From the NCBI RefSeq assembly GCF_001729765.1, contig NZ_CP017181.1, positions 744,001 through 808,000 of the forward strand: a stretch of 64,000 bases of DNA, given 5' to 3'. This document shows, piece by piece, positions 44,899 to 54,592 of this stretch. The notes below the pieces were generated by a model that saw only the letters and a list, made by a program, of their open reading frames with translations, had not been told where the DNA came from and made no database searches. A program made the position numbers and the translations under genes. The DNA is from Enterobacter kobei (lineage in GTDB: Bacteria > Pseudomonadota > Gammaproteobacteria > Enterobacterales > Enterobacteriaceae). Position 1 is the stretch's first letter; every line of letters starts with the position of its first letter.

Positions 44899-47376
44899 AT
44901 GTCCTCTCCCTCTCGCCAAAAACAGGTATGGTCCGGGATCGTGCTCGCACTGTTCGTCGCGATCCCACCTGCGTGGGCTGATGACGAATTCAACCTGCGG
45001 ATCCTTGAGCTGGATACGCCGCTGGAAAATACCGCTACGCTCAAAAACTTCATTAATGATAACGGCTTGCTGGCAGGGCGCTATCTGACCACCATCATGT
45101 GGGATCGGGACGTCGTGGATAAACGCGAGGTCACCTATGTGCTTTCTGACGATAAGCAGCAGCTTCTGCCGGAGCTGACCAAAGCGGATCTGCGTGAATT
45201 TGGCGTGAACGTCGACGCGGTGCCGGATCTCAAAGATATGGACGATGCGGCCTGCATTTGGGATATCTCCCATTTTATCGAACATGCTCGCTACGATTAC
45301 AATCAGGATAACCAGACCCTGACGCTGGTCATTCCCCAGGCCTACCGCAACCTCGCGGCTGCGGGCGCCATTAACCCGAAATTCTGGGATGACGGTGCTC
45401 CGGTGGCCTGGACAAGCTATCAGCTCAGCGGTTCTCAGCAGCATTACAGCACGGGCCAAACCTCATCAACCTGGCTTGGCCTGACATCGGGTCTTAATCT
45501 GGGCGCGTGGCGGCTGCGCAACAACAGTACCTGGAGTGACTCTTCGGGCTGGGAAGCCATCGCCACCACCCTGCAGCGCGATATCAAAGCGCTGAAAAGC
45601 CAGCTTGAACTGGGCCAGACGTACACCAACAGCGAGCTGTTCGACAGCGTGCAGATGACCGGCCTGACGCTGGAAACGGATACGGCGATGCTACCGGTCA
45701 GCCAGCAGGGGTTTGCGCCAGTCGTGCGGGGGATTGCCAACAGCGATGCAAAAGTCACCATTAAGCAAAACGGCTACACCCTTTATCAAACCAACGTCTC
45801 GCCGGGGCCATTTGAGATCCGTGATTTAAGCCAGGTCGCCTCCGGCGCGGATCTGGAAGTCACCGTTGAAGAGGCGGATGGCTCGGAGCATAGCTTCATA
45901 CAGGCCAGCGCGTCGGTGCCGGTCCTCCAGCGTGAGGGCGGGTTTAAGTATTCGCTGGCGGCCGGGCGTTATCGCGGCAATGAAGGGGAAGATGAGCCCA
46001 CCTTTGTGCAAGGTACGGCTATTTATGGCCTGCCGTATGGCGTGACGGCCTACACCGGCGCTCAGGGTGCGTCGATGTATCATGCACTATTGCTGGGGGT
46101 TGGCGCGGATTTGGGTCATCTGGGCTCAGCCTCGGTGGATATCACCACCGCGAGAACCGCCTTTGATGACGGACGTGATGACGCAAATGGACTTTCATGG
46201 CGAGCGCAGTATTCAAAAGATATTCCCGACACAGATACCACCGTCACGCTTGCCAGCTACCGCTATTCCACCTCCGGGTTTTATACCTTTCAGGAGGCTA
46301 TCGATCAGCGCGACAGCGAGATTGATGACGGCATTTATACCTATCGCAGAACCAACAACCGCCGAAGCCGCATGCAGGTAAACCTTTCCCAGCGGCTTTC
46401 TGACTGGGGCTCGGCGTATCTTAACGGCTATCAGCAGGATTACTGGGATATGGACGGCCACGAGCGCAGCGTCAGCGCCGGGCTGAGCTCCAGCTGGCGG
46501 GATATTACCTGGTCGATAAGCTACAACCTGACCCGCACGCCAGATGCCGATTCCGATCGGCAACTGGCGTTGAACGTCAATATCCCGTTATCGCACTGGC
46601 TCTCTAACGCATGGGCAAACTACAGCGTAAATACCGCAAGCGGCGGGTATGTCTCGCACCAGGTGGGGATCGGGGGGACCGCGCTTGAGGATAACAAGCT
46701 GAGCTATAACCTCCAGCAGACCTACGCCAACAAAGATACGGGCTATGGCGGCAGCGTATCCGGGCGCTATCGCGGCTCGTCCGGCGAAGTTGGCATGGGG
46801 TACAGCTACGGCGGGGATAACCGACAGTGGAACTATAACGCTCAGGGATCCATCGTGGCTCACGGTCAGGGCGTTACGCTGGGGCAGCCCGTGCGGGACG
46901 CTTTCGCGATTGTACACATCAACGACGGAGAGGATGTCAACGTTCAGAGCGGCCGCGGCATTTATACCGATGCGTTTGGTAATGCCATCGTGCCGTCGCT
47001 TACCGCTTACCGACACAACACCCTCACGGTAAACACGCAGGAACGCAGCGATATTGATATTGACGCGGCAACGTTAGATCTCGTGCCGACAAAAGGCGCG
47101 GCGATACTGGCGAACTTCGAGGCCCGCGTTGGGCGTCGCGCGCTGGTCACGCTGCGTCATCAGGGTAAACCAGTGCCGTTTGGTGCCATCGTGGCGCTTG
47201 ATAACACCACCGCGATTGTCGGGGATGATGGCGAGGTCTACCTCTCAGGGCTTAATGGACACACATCGTTCAGCGCGCAGTGGGGAGAGGCGGGCGACGA
47301 ACAGTGTCATGGCGTCATCGATTTACCCGATGACAATGGCGAGGGAATCATTAATACCGCGGTTAATTGCCAATGA
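44899..47376 (+). CDS. fimbrial usher of the second operon
   Basis: 825 residues. A signal peptide (ends IPPAWA-DDEF), the usher N-terminal domain, the outer-membrane barrel with the conserved VRGIANSDAKVTIKQNGYTLY and PFEIRDLSQVASGADLEV motifs, and C-terminal domains with a Cys pair (DEQCHGV ... NTAVNCQ). The N-terminal domain (NLRILELDTPLENTATLKNF) is unlike HtrE, so the two operons belong to different usher groups. ATG at 44899 has a weak GGA upstream; it starts 20 bases after the chaperone stop. Confidence 0.93.
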   Translation: MSSPSRQKQVWSGIVLALFVAIPPAWADDEFNLRILELDTPLENTATLKNFINDNGLLAGRYLTTIMWDRDVVDKREVTYVLSDDKQQLLPELTKADLREFGVNVDAVPDLKDMDDAACIWDISHFIEHARYDYNQDNQTLTLVIPQAYRNLAAAGAINPKFWDDGAPVAWTSYQLSGSQQHYSTGQTSSTWLGLTSGLNLGAWRLRNNSTWSDSSGWEAIATTLQRDIKALKSQLELGQTYTNSELFDSVQMTGLTLETDTAMLPVSQQGFAPVVRGIANSDAKVTIKQNGYTLYQTNVSPGPFEIRDLSQVASGADLEVTVEEADGSEHSFIQASASVPVLQREGGFKYSLAAGRYRGNEGEDEPTFVQGTAIYGLPYGVTAYTGAQGASMYHALLLGVGADLGHLGSASVDITTARTAFDDGRDDANGLSWRAQYSKDIPDTDTTVTLASYRYSTSGFYTFQEAIDQRDSEIDDGIYTYRRTNNRRSRMQVNLSQRLSDWGSAYLNGYQQDYWDMDGHERSVSAGLSSSWRDITWSISYNLTRTPDADSDRQLALNVNIPLSHWLSNAWANYSVNTASGGYVSHQVGIGGTALEDNKLSYNLQQTYANKDTGYGGSVSGRYRGSSGEVGMGYSYGGDNRQWNYNAQGSIVAHGQGVTLGQPVRDAFAIVHINDGEDVNVQSGRGIYTDAFGNAIVPSLTAYRHNTLTVNTQERSDIDIDAATLDLVPTKGAAILANFEARVGRRALVTLRHQGKPVPFGAIVALDNTTAIVGDDGEVYLSGLNGHTSFSAQWGEAGDEQCHGVIDLPDDNGEGIINTAVNCQ

Positions 47377-47389
47377 GGCTGGAGAGAAA

Positions 47390-48394
47390 ATGCGCGTGAC
47401 TATTCTGGTGAGAACCGTTATCTCTGCCGTACTGCTGGTCGCCGCCGCGCGGGTACATCCGGCATTTGCTCAATGTACTTTCAGCGGCGGGGATGGATCT
47501 GGCGGCATTGTTACCTTTCAGCTTCCAGCGGTCTTTATGCTCGATCCCGATACCCCTGTGGGGACCGTAATTTATGACAATGCCGTCGAATCCAATGAAA
47601 TTACGGTGCACTGTGGCGGAGCTGACGCGCAAATCCGGCGCGGCTATTTGACCCTGACGGATGCCGACGCGCGTGAGGACGTTCTGCCGGGCGTCTATAA
47701 AACCAACGTGCCGGGGATTGGCATCCGTGCGGCGGCGTCAAGCGAACGGTTGCCCGACTATATAGAGGAGGACCTCATTCGTCCCTGGCAGTATTATGGC
47801 TACAAACATGGCGGGTCTGATGGCACCCACGTCTTTCGGGCCGCCGCTCAACTGGTGGTCATCGGCCAGGTCCAGGACGGGATGCTGGATACCTCGCGCC
47901 TGACCTCGCAGGATACGCTCGGCGGTGTCGTGGTCGGTGAAATGCGTTTTTCGCCCACCAGCGTCCATATTACGACCAATACCTGTAATCTGGTTGACCG
48001 TAACATTTTTGTTCCTCTCAAAACGGTCAATTCTCAGGATTTTGACGGGCAATACTCAGAGATACTGACTGATGGTAGCTTTAAGATCGCAATAAACGAC
48101 TGCGCGGCGGGAACAAAGATTGACTATCAGTTCACCCGCACGGGGTCGACGGGGGTGACCAACGGCTCGATTTTGGGCATTGCATCCGGTGATGCTGCCG
48201 CACAAGGGGTGGGGATTCAAATTCTCGACAGCAACGATACCGTCCTTCAGTTTGACCAGACCTATACTGCGATATCCGCTACGCAAGACAAGGTGCCCGC
48301 AGAGATCCCCCTGAAGGCCCGCTACGTCAAAACGGGGGAGGTCAAACCCGGAAAAGTCGAGGCGGTCGCCACGTTCGAGCTGTTTTACCGCTAA
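47390..48394 (+). CDS. fimbrial tip adhesin of the second operon
   Basis: 334 residues from ATG 47390, after GGAGAG. Signal peptide to about HPAFA-QCTF. A Cys-bearing N-terminal domain (QCTFSGG ... VHCGGADAQIRRGY) and a C-terminal pilin domain from about THVFRAAAQ, with Cys in TNTCNLVD and NDCAAGTK and the end VATFELFYR. The size and two-domain plan suit a tip adhesin; the receptor is unknown. Last gene of the operon. Confidence 0.82.
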   Translation: MRVTILVRTVISAVLLVAAARVHPAFAQCTFSGGDGSGGIVTFQLPAVFMLDPDTPVGTVIYDNAVESNEITVHCGGADAQIRRGYLTLTDADAREDVLPGVYKTNVPGIGIRAAASSERLPDYIEEDLIRPWQYYGYKHGGSDGTHVFRAAAQLVVIGQVQDGMLDTSRLTSQDTLGGVVVGEMRFSPTSVHITTNTCNLVDRNIFVPLKTVNSQDFDGQYSEILTDGSFKIAINDCAAGTKIDYQFTRTGSTGVTNGSILGIASGDAAAQGVGIQILDSNDTVLQFDQTYTAISATQDKVPAEIPLKARYVKTGEVKPGKVEAVATFELFYR

Positions 48395-48399
48395 TGCTT

Positions 48400-48421
48400 C
48401 CCGCCCGCTCCGGCGGGTTTT
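48400..48421 (+). terminator. terminator of the second fimbrial operon
   Basis: CCCGCC / GGCGGG with a six-base loop and TTTT, five bases after the stop codon. Confidence 0.75.
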
Positions 48422-48545
48422 GGCGATCCTTTCGCTAACATCATTAACCCCCTGTTTTCATCTGGTTAATTCTTAATCCCTCAATTCTCGTAGGGCCGCT
48501 TATTGCTTGCTATGCAACCGGCGTTTCGCCTATTATTCTTGCGCT

Positions 48546-48564
48546 CATAATAATAATTCTCGTT
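48546..48564. promoter_or_regulatory. Fur-box-like site before fhuA
   Basis: The stretch starting CATAATAATAATT matches the 19-base Fur consensus (GATAATGATAATCATTATC) at about 12 positions, 36 bases before the fhuA start. fhuA is Fur-controlled in E. coli. The match is only moderate. Confidence 0.5.
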
Positions 48565-48599
48565 TACGTTATCATTAACCTTTCCATCAGAGATACAAC

Positions 48600-50810
48600 A
48601 TGGCGCTTTCCAATACTGCTCAGCCAATCAACACGTCGCTGCGTAAAGTCGCGGTCGTCGTAGCCACAGCGGTTGCCGGCATGTCGGCTTATGCACATGC
48701 TGCCGAAACCCCGAAAAAAGAAGAAACCATTACGGTAACTGCAGCGCCTGCGGCACAGGAAAGTGCCTGGGGACCGGCACCCACGATTGCGGCCAAGCGC
48801 ACCGCCACGGCGACCAAGACCGATACTCCAATTGAGAAAACCCCGCAGTCTATTTCCGTAGTCACTCGTGAAGAGATGGACATGAAGCAGCCGGGGACGG
48901 TGAAGCAAGCGCTGGCCTATACGCCGAGCGTTTTTGCTACTCGCGGTGCATCAACAACATATGATGTAGTTTCTATCCGTGGTTTCACCACTTCCACTAC
49001 CGTGAATACTAACCAGTACCTGGACGGGATGAAGCTACAGGGTGATAACTATTCTGAAGCGTCAATGGATCCCTATTTCCTTGAGCGCGTCGAACTGCTG
49101 CGTGGCCCAACATCCGTTCTGTACGGTAAAAGCCACCCGGGCGGCGTGGTCAGCATGGTCAGCAAGCGCCCAACCACCGAGCCACTGAAAGAAATCCAGT
49201 TCAAAATGGGTACCGATAACCTGTGGCAAACCGGGTTTGATTTTAGCGATGCGATTGATGATGACGGCGTGTGGTCATACCGCCTCACCGGTCTGGGGCG
49301 CAGCGAAAATGCACAGCAGGAAATGGTTAAGTCCACCCGCTACGCCATTGCACCCGCTTTCAGCTGGCGTCCTGACGATAAAACGGATTTCACCTTCCTG
49401 AGTAATTTCCAGAGCGATCCGGATGCAGGCTATTACGGCTGGCTGCCGCGGGAAGGCACCGTTGTGCCGTACTATGATGCCAATGGCAATGCGCACAAGC
49501 TGCCGACAGACTTCAATGAAGGTGACGAAGACAACAAGATCTCCCGTCGCCAGAAGATGGTGGGCTACAGCTTCTCACATGAGTTTGACGATACCTTTAC
49601 CGTACGTCAAAACCTGCGCTATACCAAAGTTAATACACTCTACCGTTCTGTTTACGGCAACGGCTATATCGCGCCGGGGAAAATCAGCCGGGCCTATGTA
49701 CGTTCTGATGAAAACCTGAATTCGTTTACAGTTGATACTCAGCTGCAATCCAAATTTGCGACCGGTGCAGTGGATCATACCCTGTTAACGGGTGTCGATT
49801 ACTTGCGCATGCGTAACGATATCGATGCTGATTACGGCACCGCTGACCCTATCAGCATGAGTAATCCGCAGCATAACAATGCCAATATCAACGTGAACTT
49901 CCCGTATGCCGTGCTCAATCGCCAGGAACAAACGGGCCTGTACGCGCAAGATCAGGCTGAATGGGATAAGTGGGTCATGACCCTTGGCGGACGCTATGAT
50001 TTCGCCAAAACGTCCACGTTGACGCGTTCCTCTGACACGACGGCTGAAATCAACGATCGGGCGTTCACCTGGCGCGGCGGGATCAACTACCTGTTTGATA
50101 ACGGTATTACGCCGTACTTCAGCTACAGCGAATCCTTCGAGCCTATTTCCGGTGCAACCCAGGGCGGTAAACCGTTCGATCCGGCTCGTGGCAAACAGTA
50201 TGAAGCGGGCGTGAAGTATGTACCGAAAGATCTGCCAGTGGTTGTGACTGCAGCGGTATACCAGCTGACTAAAAACAACAACCTGACGGCCGATCCGGCG
50301 AACCCGACCAGCGGCTTTAGCGTACAGGGCGGTGAAATTCGTTCCCGCGGGTTCGAACTGGAAGCGAAAGCGGCAGTAACGGCAAACGTTAATGTGACGG
50401 CATCCTATAGCTTTACTGATGCAGAATACACGCACGATACCTGGTATGAAGGCCGCCGTCCGGCGGAAGTGCCGCGTAATATGGCGTCTCTGTGGACAGA
50501 TTACACCTTCCACGAGACGGCGTTGAGCGGTCTGACGGTAGGGGCGGGAACCCGATACATCGGTAATACCGTTTCTTACTACTCTGCCTCGTCGCCAAAA
50601 GCCTACCAGTCGTTCAACGTCGCGGGCTATGCGCTGGCGGATGCGACCGTGAAGTACGACCTGGCTCGCTTTGGGCTGCCGGGCTCTTCTGTCGGTGTCA
50701 ACGTAAACAACATCTTCGACCGCGAATACGTCTCCAGTTGCTACAGCGAATATGCGTGTTACTGGGGAGCAGGACGTCAGGTTGTCGCCACCGCGACCTT
50801 CCGCTTCTAA
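48600..50810 (+). CDS. fhuA: ferrichrome outer-membrane receptor FhuA
   Basis: 736 residues against 747 in E. coli. A TonB-dependent receptor for ferrichrome. A signal peptide (ends SAYAHA-AETP), a TonB box ETITVTAAP, the plug domain (TPQSISVVTREEM, LLRGPTSVLYGKSHPGG) and the 22-strand barrel ending in the C-terminal Phe (VATATFRF). The surface loop after SVYGNG is about 18 residues shorter than in E. coli and lacks its two Cys. First gene of fhuACDB. Confidence 0.96.
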   Translation: MALSNTAQPINTSLRKVAVVVATAVAGMSAYAHAAETPKKEETITVTAAPAAQESAWGPAPTIAAKRTATATKTDTPIEKTPQSISVVTREEMDMKQPGTVKQALAYTPSVFATRGASTTYDVVSIRGFTTSTTVNTNQYLDGMKLQGDNYSEASMDPYFLERVELLRGPTSVLYGKSHPGGVVSMVSKRPTTEPLKEIQFKMGTDNLWQTGFDFSDAIDDDGVWSYRLTGLGRSENAQQEMVKSTRYAIAPAFSWRPDDKTDFTFLSNFQSDPDAGYYGWLPREGTVVPYYDANGNAHKLPTDFNEGDEDNKISRRQKMVGYSFSHEFDDTFTVRQNLRYTKVNTLYRSVYGNGYIAPGKISRAYVRSDENLNSFTVDTQLQSKFATGAVDHTLLTGVDYLRMRNDIDADYGTADPISMSNPQHNNANINVNFPYAVLNRQEQTGLYAQDQAEWDKWVMTLGGRYDFAKTSTLTRSSDTTAEINDRAFTWRGGINYLFDNGITPYFSYSESFEPISGATQGGKPFDPARGKQYEAGVKYVPKDLPVVVTAAVYQLTKNNNLTADPANPTSGFSVQGGEIRSRGFELEAKAAVTANVNVTASYSFTDAEYTHDTWYEGRRPAEVPRNMASLWTDYTFHETALSGLTVGAGTRYIGNTVSYYSASSPKAYQSFNVAGYALADATVKYDLARFGLPGSSVGVNVNNIFDREYVSSCYSEYACYWGAGRQVVATATFRF

Positions 50811-50819
50811 TCTCTTTTT

Positions 50820-50844
50820 GGGCACGGTTCGCCGTGCCCTTTTT
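50820..50844 (+). terminator. hairpin between fhuA and fhuC
   Basis: An 8-bp stem GGGCACGG / CCGTGCCC with a TTCG tetraloop and five T, nine bases after the fhuA stop. It is a good intrinsic terminator inside the operon, so part of the transcription should stop after the receptor gene. Confidence 0.8.
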
Positions 50845-50860
50845 ATTTAAGTTGGCTGAT

Positions 50861-51658
50861 ATGCAGGATAATCAAACGCAAACCGACACCACCTTCACGC
50901 TCAATCATCTCTCCTTTCGCGTACCCGGACGCACGTTGCTGCATCCGCTCTCTCTGACGTTCCCGGCCGGTAAAGTGACGGGCCTGATTGGTCACAACGG
51001 TTCCGGTAAATCCACGCTCCTTAAGATGCTGGGACGCCATCAGCCGCCGTCTGAAGGGGATATCCTGCTGGACGGACAGCAACTGGAGAGCTGGAGCAGC
51101 AAAGCCTTTGCGCGCAAAGTGGCCTATCTGCCGCAGCAGTTGCCGCAGGCGGAAGGGATGACGGTGCGTGAGCTGGTGGCGATTGGGCGTTATCCGTGGC
51201 ACGGGGCGCTTGGGCGCTTCGGCGCGGCTGACCGGGAGAAAGTGGAAGAGGCGATTGCGCTGGTTGGGCTAAAACCGCTGGCGCACCGTCTGGTGGATAG
51301 CCTGTCTGGCGGTGAGCGTCAGCGGGCGTGGATTGCAATGCTGGTGGCTCAGGACAGCCGTTGCCTGCTACTGGATGAGCCTACCTCTGCGCTGGATATT
51401 GCCCATCAGGTCGACGTGCTGGCGCTGGTACACCGGTTAAGCCAGCAGCGTGGCCTGACGGTGATTGCGGTCCTGCACGATATCAACATGGCGGCTCGCT
51501 ACTGCGATTATCTTGTCGCGTTACGCGGCGGCGAAATGATTGCGCAGGGAACACCGTCAGAATTAATGCGCAGCGAAACGCTGGAACACATTTACGGTAT
51601 TCCAATGGGTATCTTGCCTCACCCGGCTGGGGCTGCACCGGTGAGCTTCGTGTACTGA
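50861..51658 (+). CDS. fhuC: ferrichrome ABC transporter ATP-binding protein
   Basis: 265 residues, the E. coli length. Walker A GHNGSGKST, signature LSGGERQRAW, Walker B CLLLDEPTSALD. It powers hydroxamate-siderophore uptake through FhuB. ATG at 50861 starts MQDNQTQTDTTFTL; the stop overlaps the fhuD start (TGATG). Confidence 0.97.
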   Translation: MQDNQTQTDTTFTLNHLSFRVPGRTLLHPLSLTFPAGKVTGLIGHNGSGKSTLLKMLGRHQPPSEGDILLDGQQLESWSSKAFARKVAYLPQQLPQAEGMTVRELVAIGRYPWHGALGRFGAADREKVEEAIALVGLKPLAHRLVDSLSGGERQRAWIAMLVAQDSRCLLLDEPTSALDIAHQVDVLALVHRLSQQRGLTVIAVLHDINMAARYCDYLVALRGGEMIAQGTPSELMRSETLEHIYGIPMGILPHPAGAAPVSFVY

Positions 51659-52548
51659 TGCTGGACAACACATTTATCAGCCGTCGTCGCCTGTTGACGG
51701 CAATGGCGCTCTCACCCCTGCTGTTTAACATGACGACGGCGCGTGCTGCCGCAGTCGATCCTCACCGCATTGTGGCGCTGGAGTGGCTGCCGGTAGAGCT
51801 GATGATGGCGTTGGGTGTCACGCCCTATGGCGTGGCGGACATCCCTAACTATAACCTCTGGGTGAACGAGCCGAAGCTGCCGGACTCGGTGATTGACATC
51901 GGCCTGCGTACGGAGCCAAACCTCGAACTGCTTACCCAAATGAAACCGTCATTCCTGTTCTGGTCTGCGGGCTATGGCCCGTCAGAAGAGACCATGGCAC
52001 GTATTGCGCCAGGGCGCGGTTTTTCCTTTAGCGACGGTAAAAAACCGCTGACCGTGGCGAAAAACTCGATCAACGAGATGGCGCATTTCCTCAACCGTGA
52101 AACGGAAGCCAAAAAGCATCTCGATGAATTCGATGCCCTGATTGACGCCCTGAAGCCGCGCTTTGCCGGGCGGGGCGATCGCCCGCTGCTGATGGTGACG
52201 CTGCTGGATGCCCGCCATATGCTGGTATTCGGTAAAAACTGTCTGTTCCAGGAGGTGCTGGACAGCTTTGGCATTCGCAATGCGTGGGAAGGGGAGATGA
52301 CCTTCTGGGGCAGTACCGCCGTCGGTATCGATCGTCTGGCGGCGTTTCGTGATGTGGATGTGCTGTGCTTTGACCACGGCAACGAGCGCGAAATGCAAAC
52401 GCTGATGGCGACGCCGCTCTGGCAGGCGATGCCGTTTGTGCGCGAGAAGCGCTTCCAGCGTGCGCCCGCTGTGTGGTTCTACGGCGCGACGCTATCGGCC
52501 ATGCATTTTGCCCGCGTACTGGATAACGCGCTGGGAGGTAAAGCATGA
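51658..52548 (+). CDS. fhuD: periplasmic hydroxamate-siderophore-binding protein
   Basis: 296 residues, the E. coli length. A Tat-type signal (SRRRLLTAMALSPLL) and a two-lobed binding protein with the long linking helix. The start MLDNTFISRRR differs from E. coli in the first residues only. It overlaps fhuC by one base and fhuB by four. Confidence 0.96.
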   Translation: MLDNTFISRRRLLTAMALSPLLFNMTTARAAAVDPHRIVALEWLPVELMMALGVTPYGVADIPNYNLWVNEPKLPDSVIDIGLRTEPNLELLTQMKPSFLFWSAGYGPSEETMARIAPGRGFSFSDGKKPLTVAKNSINEMAHFLNRETEAKKHLDEFDALIDALKPRFAGRGDRPLLMVTLLDARHMLVFGKNCLFQEVLDSFGIRNAWEGEMTFWGSTAVGIDRLAAFRDVDVLCFDHGNEREMQTLMATPLWQAMPFVREKRFQRAPAVWFYGATLSAMHFARVLDNALGGKA

Positions 52549-54527
52549 GTACCCGTATCGCGCGTTTCCCGGTTCTACTGCTGTCCGTGCTTTTTCTGGC
52601 TGCACTGTCATTCACCGGGTTCAATCTCTCGACGGCGTTACCGCGTGCGCAGTGGGGAGCCGCGCTGGTCTCGCCGGATATCGACAATATTCAGCAGATG
52701 CTGTTCCACTACAGCCTGCTGCCGCGTCTGGCGATCTCCCTTTTGGTCGGGGCCGGTTTAGGCCTGGTAGGCGTCTTATTCCAGCAGGTATTACGTAACC
52801 CGCTGGCGGAGCCAACCACGTTGGGCGTCGCTACCGGGGCGCAGCTTGGGATCACGATCACCACGCTGTGGGCATTGCCCGGCGCGTTAACCTCGCAGTT
52901 TGCGGCCCTCGCGGGGGCGTGTGTCGTAGGGGCGCTGGTCTTTGGTGTGGCCTGGGGGAAACGCCTTTCTCCGGTAACGCTGATTCTTGCCGGGCTGGTT
53001 GTCAGCCTCTATTGCGGTGCGATTAACCAGCTGCTGGTGCTGTTTCATCACGATCAGCTGCAAAGTATGTTCCTTTGGAGCACCGGCACGCTCACCCAGA
53101 CCGACTGGAGCATCGTGCAGCGTCTGTGGCCGCAGCTGGCGGGCGGGGTCGTGCTGACGCTGCTGCTCCTGCGTCCGCTGACGCTCATGGGGCTGGATGA
53201 TGGCGTGGCGCGCAACCTGGGGCTGGCACTGTCGCTGGCACGCCTGGCGGCGCTCACGCTGGCGATTGTGCTGAGCGCTCTGCTGGTTAACGCGGTTGGC
53301 ATTATCGGCTTTATCGGTCTCTTTGCGCCGCTGCTGGCAAAAATGCTCGGGGCGCGTCGGCTGCTGGCGCGTCTGCTGCTCGCACCGTTGATCGGGGCGC
53401 TGATCCTCTGGCTTTCCGATCAGATCATTCTCTGGCTGGCCCGCGTCTGGATGGAAGTGTCTACCGGGTCAGCAACGGCGCTTATCGGTGCGCCGCTGCT
53501 GCTGTGGTTGCTCCCGCGTTTGCGCAGCATCAGCGCGCCTGCGATGGACGCGGGCGATAAGGTCTACGCGGAACGTCAGTCGGTACTGTGGTTTAGCCTT
53601 GCCGGTCTGGGAGTCTTGCTTCTCGCCTCGTTTGCCGCACTCGCGTTTGGGCGCGATGCCGCAGGCTGGCACTGGGCAACGGGTGATTTACTCAACGAAT
53701 TACTGCAATGGCGCTGGCCGCGGATCCTCTCCGCGCTTATTGCCGGTGTGATGCTGGCGGTTGCGGGCTGTATTATTCAGCGTCTGACCGGTAACCCGAT
53801 GGCGAGCCCGGAAGTGCTGGGGATCAGCTCCGGTGCCGCCTTTGGCGTGGTGCTGATGCTGTTCCTGGTGCCAGGGAACGCGTTTGGCTGGTTGATGCCT
53901 GCCGGGAGTATCGGTGCGGCGGTGACGCTGATGATTATTCTGATTGCCTCTGGCCGCGGCGGATTTTCCCCGCACCGGATGTTGCTGGCCGGGATGGCGC
54001 TCAGCACGGCCTTTACGATGCTGTTGATGATGCTGCAGGCGAGTGGCGATCCGCGAATGGCGAAGATCCTGACCTGGATTTCTGGCTCAACCTACAACGC
54101 GACCGCCAGCCAGGTTGTGCATTCCGGGATCGTAATGATTGTGCTGCTGGCGATTGTGCCGCTGTGTCGTCGCTGGATGACCATTCTGCCGCTCGGCGGC
54201 GAAACGGCGCGGGCTGTGGGCATGGCGCTGACGCCTACGCGTGTCGCACTTCTCCTGCTGGCAGCGTGCCTCACGGCAACGGCAACCATGACTATTGGCC
54301 CGCTGAGCTTCGTCGGGTTGATGGCACCGCATATCGCCAGAATGATGGGGTTCCGCCGGACAATGCCGCACATTGTGATGTCAGCCCTGACGGGCGGAGT
54401 CATTCTGGTATTTGCGGACTGGTGTGGAAGGATGGTGCTGTTCCCTTACCAGATCCCGGCGGGACTGCTGTCGACCTTTATAGGCGCGCCGTATTTTATT
54501 TATCTGTTGAGAAAGCAGAGTCGGTAG
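52545..54527 (+). CDS. fhuB: ferrichrome ABC transporter permease FhuB
   Basis: 660 residues, a double-length FecCD-type permease. Two homologous halves each have about ten membrane helices and the motif for coupling to FhuC (GAGLGLVGVLFQQVLRNPLA in the first half; GCIIQRLTGNPMASPEVLG in the second). Last gene of fhuACDB. Confidence 0.97.
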   Translation: MSTRIARFPVLLLSVLFLAALSFTGFNLSTALPRAQWGAALVSPDIDNIQQMLFHYSLLPRLAISLLVGAGLGLVGVLFQQVLRNPLAEPTTLGVATGAQLGITITTLWALPGALTSQFAALAGACVVGALVFGVAWGKRLSPVTLILAGLVVSLYCGAINQLLVLFHHDQLQSMFLWSTGTLTQTDWSIVQRLWPQLAGGVVLTLLLLRPLTLMGLDDGVARNLGLALSLARLAALTLAIVLSALLVNAVGIIGFIGLFAPLLAKMLGARRLLARLLLAPLIGALILWLSDQIILWLARVWMEVSTGSATALIGAPLLLWLLPRLRSISAPAMDAGDKVYAERQSVLWFSLAGLGVLLLASFAALAFGRDAAGWHWATGDLLNELLQWRWPRILSALIAGVMLAVAGCIIQRLTGNPMASPEVLGISSGAAFGVVLMLFLVPGNAFGWLMPAGSIGAAVTLMIILIASGRGGFSPHRMLLAGMALSTAFTMLLMMLQASGDPRMAKILTWISGSTYNATASQVVHSGIVMIVLLAIVPLCRRWMTILPLGGETARAVGMALTPTRVALLLLAACLTATATMTIGPLSFVGLMAPHIARMMGFRRTMPHIVMSALTGGVILVFADWCGRMVLFPYQIPAGLLSTFIGAPYFIYLLRKQSR

Positions 54528-54533
54528 TCAGGT

Positions 54534-54580
54534 GCGGCCTGATGCCCTCACCCCGGCCCTCTCCCACGGGGAGAGGGAGA
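54534..54580 (+). repeat. intergenic repeat, copy 5 of 5
   Basis: GCGGCCTGATGCCCTCACCC then the CTCTCCC / GGGAGAG dyad, between the convergent ends of fhuB and hemL. No separate terminator hairpin is seen here, so the element itself may serve. Confidence 0.85.
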
Positions 54581-54592
54581 ATATCGTAGGCC

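Noticed and set aside
49785..50825. Minus-strand ORF of 346 codons
   Set aside because: Antisense shadow of fhuA with no recognisable domain and no ribosome binding site.
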